From CAWCDJ01 sp963836015 (lineage in GTDB: Bacteria; Acidobacteriota; Terriglobia; Bryobacterales; Bryobacteraceae), in assembly GCA_963836015.1 (NCBI GenBank), contig CAWIIF010000012.1:62001-126000 (forward strand): a stretch of DNA of 64,000 nucleotides. Direction: 5' to 3'. Both the position numbers and the translations under genes were made by a program. A model generated the notes under the pieces. That model did no database searches. It was not told where the DNA came from and worked only from the letters and a program-made list of their open reading frames with translations. Positions 63,326 through 64,000 of the stretch are shown here, piece after piece (within the stretch, counting starts at the first letter, position 1; each line of letters starts with the position of its first letter).

Positions 63326-64000
63326 TTAAAGGTCGCGCTTGGCGAGCTTGGCGGCGAGGTATTCGGAAGAGCGCATGGCCAGCGACAGAATGGTCAGCGT
63401 GGGATTCTGCGAGCCGCCGGAGACGAAGGCGCTGCCGTCCATCACGAAGAGATTCTTCACATCGTGCGACTGGTTGAACCCGTTCAACACGGATGTCTTT
63501 GGATCGGTGCCCATGCGGCAGGTGCCCAGCTCGTGAATGCTCTCGCCGGGCGGGACCATGCGGGCGTGGCTGGCGATGACTTCGAAACCGGCGCCGCGGC
63601 AGATCTCGGAGGCCGTGGCGGTGGCGTCGCGCGCCATCTCGTGCTCGTTGTCGGTGTAGCGATGCTCGATGTGCAGCGACGGAATGCCCCACTCGTCCTT
63701 GACCTCGGGGTCGATGCGGACATGGTTTTCACGGCGCGGAAGCACTTCGCCCATGGTGGTCAAGTTGAAGCCGGCGTTGTATGTGTCCGCCAGTTCGCGG
63801 TCGAGCGCCGATCCGTAGAGCGGGAAGTACCGGGCGTCGGGCGTGCCGCCGCTCGAAAAGTCGAAGGCGTAGCCGCGCAGGAATTTCTTCTCTCCGGGCT
63901 TGAGGTTGCGGAAGCGCGGGATGTATCCGCCGCCGCCCATCAGGTTGCCCGGACCTTTGCCGCCGCGCGCTTCGGGCACTACGCACTGCACGCAGTCCTT
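63326..64000 (-). CDS. GMC-family oxidoreductase, C-terminal part, cut by window edge
   Basis: The last 224 residues of a flavoprotein; the frame continues past the window edge. It shows the GMC C-terminal domain: the catalytic His in IHELGTCRMGTDP, and the FAD-proximal segment NLFVMDGSAFVSGGSQNPTLTILSLAMRSSEYLA with the conserved Asn. The subgroup resembles acidobacterial gluconate-dehydrogenase-like or choline-dehydrogenase-like enzymes that are often exported with a small gamma subunit. The partner gene, if present, lies outside the window. Confidence 0.9.
   Translation of the reverse strand, partial: KDCVQCVVPEARGGKGPGNLMGGGGYIPRFRNLKPGEKKFLRGYAFDFSSGGTPDARYFPLYGSALDRELADTYNAGFNLTTMGEVLPRRENHVRIDPEVKDEWGIPSLHIEHRYTDNEHEMARDATATASEICRGAGFEVIASHARMVPPGESIHELGTCRMGTDPKTSVLNGFNQSHDVKNLFVMDGSAFVSGGSQNPTLTILSLAMRSSEYLAAKLAKRDL

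Overview
The window is about 64 kb of GC-rich chromosomal DNA, most likely from an Acidobacteriota bacterium of the Solibacter/Bryobacter type. This is inferred from the gene families seen here and not from a marker gene. The families are: MacB/FtsX 'orphan duplicated' permeases with PadR regulators; an Oar-type TonB receptor with a carboxypeptidase-regulatory N-terminal domain; Tat-exported Gfo/Idh/MocA oxidoreductase and DUF1080 proteins; many secreted hydrolases; and an rpoN-hpf-rapZ cluster. I see no rRNA, tRNA, CRISPR array, prophage or complete insertion sequence.

Layout. 1-9.5 kb: edge of a PadR/permease operon, secreted M28 peptidase, stand-alone allophanate hydrolase, Oar-type TonB receptor plus secreted glycerophosphodiesterase, and a 5'-truncated permease remnant. 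9.5-14.8 kb: alr, a secreted unknown, then rpoN-hpf-rapZ. 14.8-25 kb: a beta-propeller-like unknown, a full-length permease, a secreted esterase, a HugZ-like protein, a Tat-exported DUF1080 protein, and a leftward oxidoreductase / SUMF-domain / ApbE operon. 25-30.4 kb: a TPR protein divergent from a cobalamin-riboswitch operon (outer-membrane receptor, PduO-type adenosyltransferase, small membrane protein). 30.5-35.4 kb: a two-domain kinase-like/nuclease-like fusion overlapping hpt, a degenerate receiver protein, an M20 peptidase and an SH3 lipoprotein. 35.4-40.2 kb: glnA-MOSC-glnE. 40.2-49.6 kb: a complete Kdp potassium system whose KdpD sensor is split into separate genes. 49.7-54.5 kb: a TPR-like secreted protein, HAD phosphatase, ftsH, tilS. 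54.5-58.7 kb: tandem TMTC-like membrane/TPR proteins. 58.8-61.9 kb: gnd (one-base frameshift), a PfkB sugar kinase and a KdsC-like HAD. 61.9-64 kb: a nitrilase with an internal deletion, MarR, a small secreted alpha/beta-barrel-like protein and a truncated GMC oxidoreductase.

How genes work together. GlnE adenylylates the glutamine synthetase encoded two genes upstream. The glnE stop overlaps the start of a KdpD-type histidine kinase, followed by KdpE and kdpFABC. An 11-bp tandem repeat upstream of the structural genes is a plausible KdpE site. The N-terminal KdpD modules are two free-standing proteins downstream of kdpC, one with an intact P-loop and one degenerate. The riboswitch, receptor, adenosyltransferase and membrane protein form a B12 uptake and activation unit. 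Two hairpin repeats of shared sequence (2.9 and 19.8 kb) suggest a dispersed REP-like family. Several genes have a perfect or near-perfect -10 box only 6-14 bases before the start codon, suggesting leaderless or very short-leader transcription. No intergenic stretch exceeds about 250 bases.

The best candidates for something little described are the split and duplicated KdpD module, the kinase-like/PD-(D/E)XK-like fusion beside hpt, and the riboswitch-linked membrane protein.
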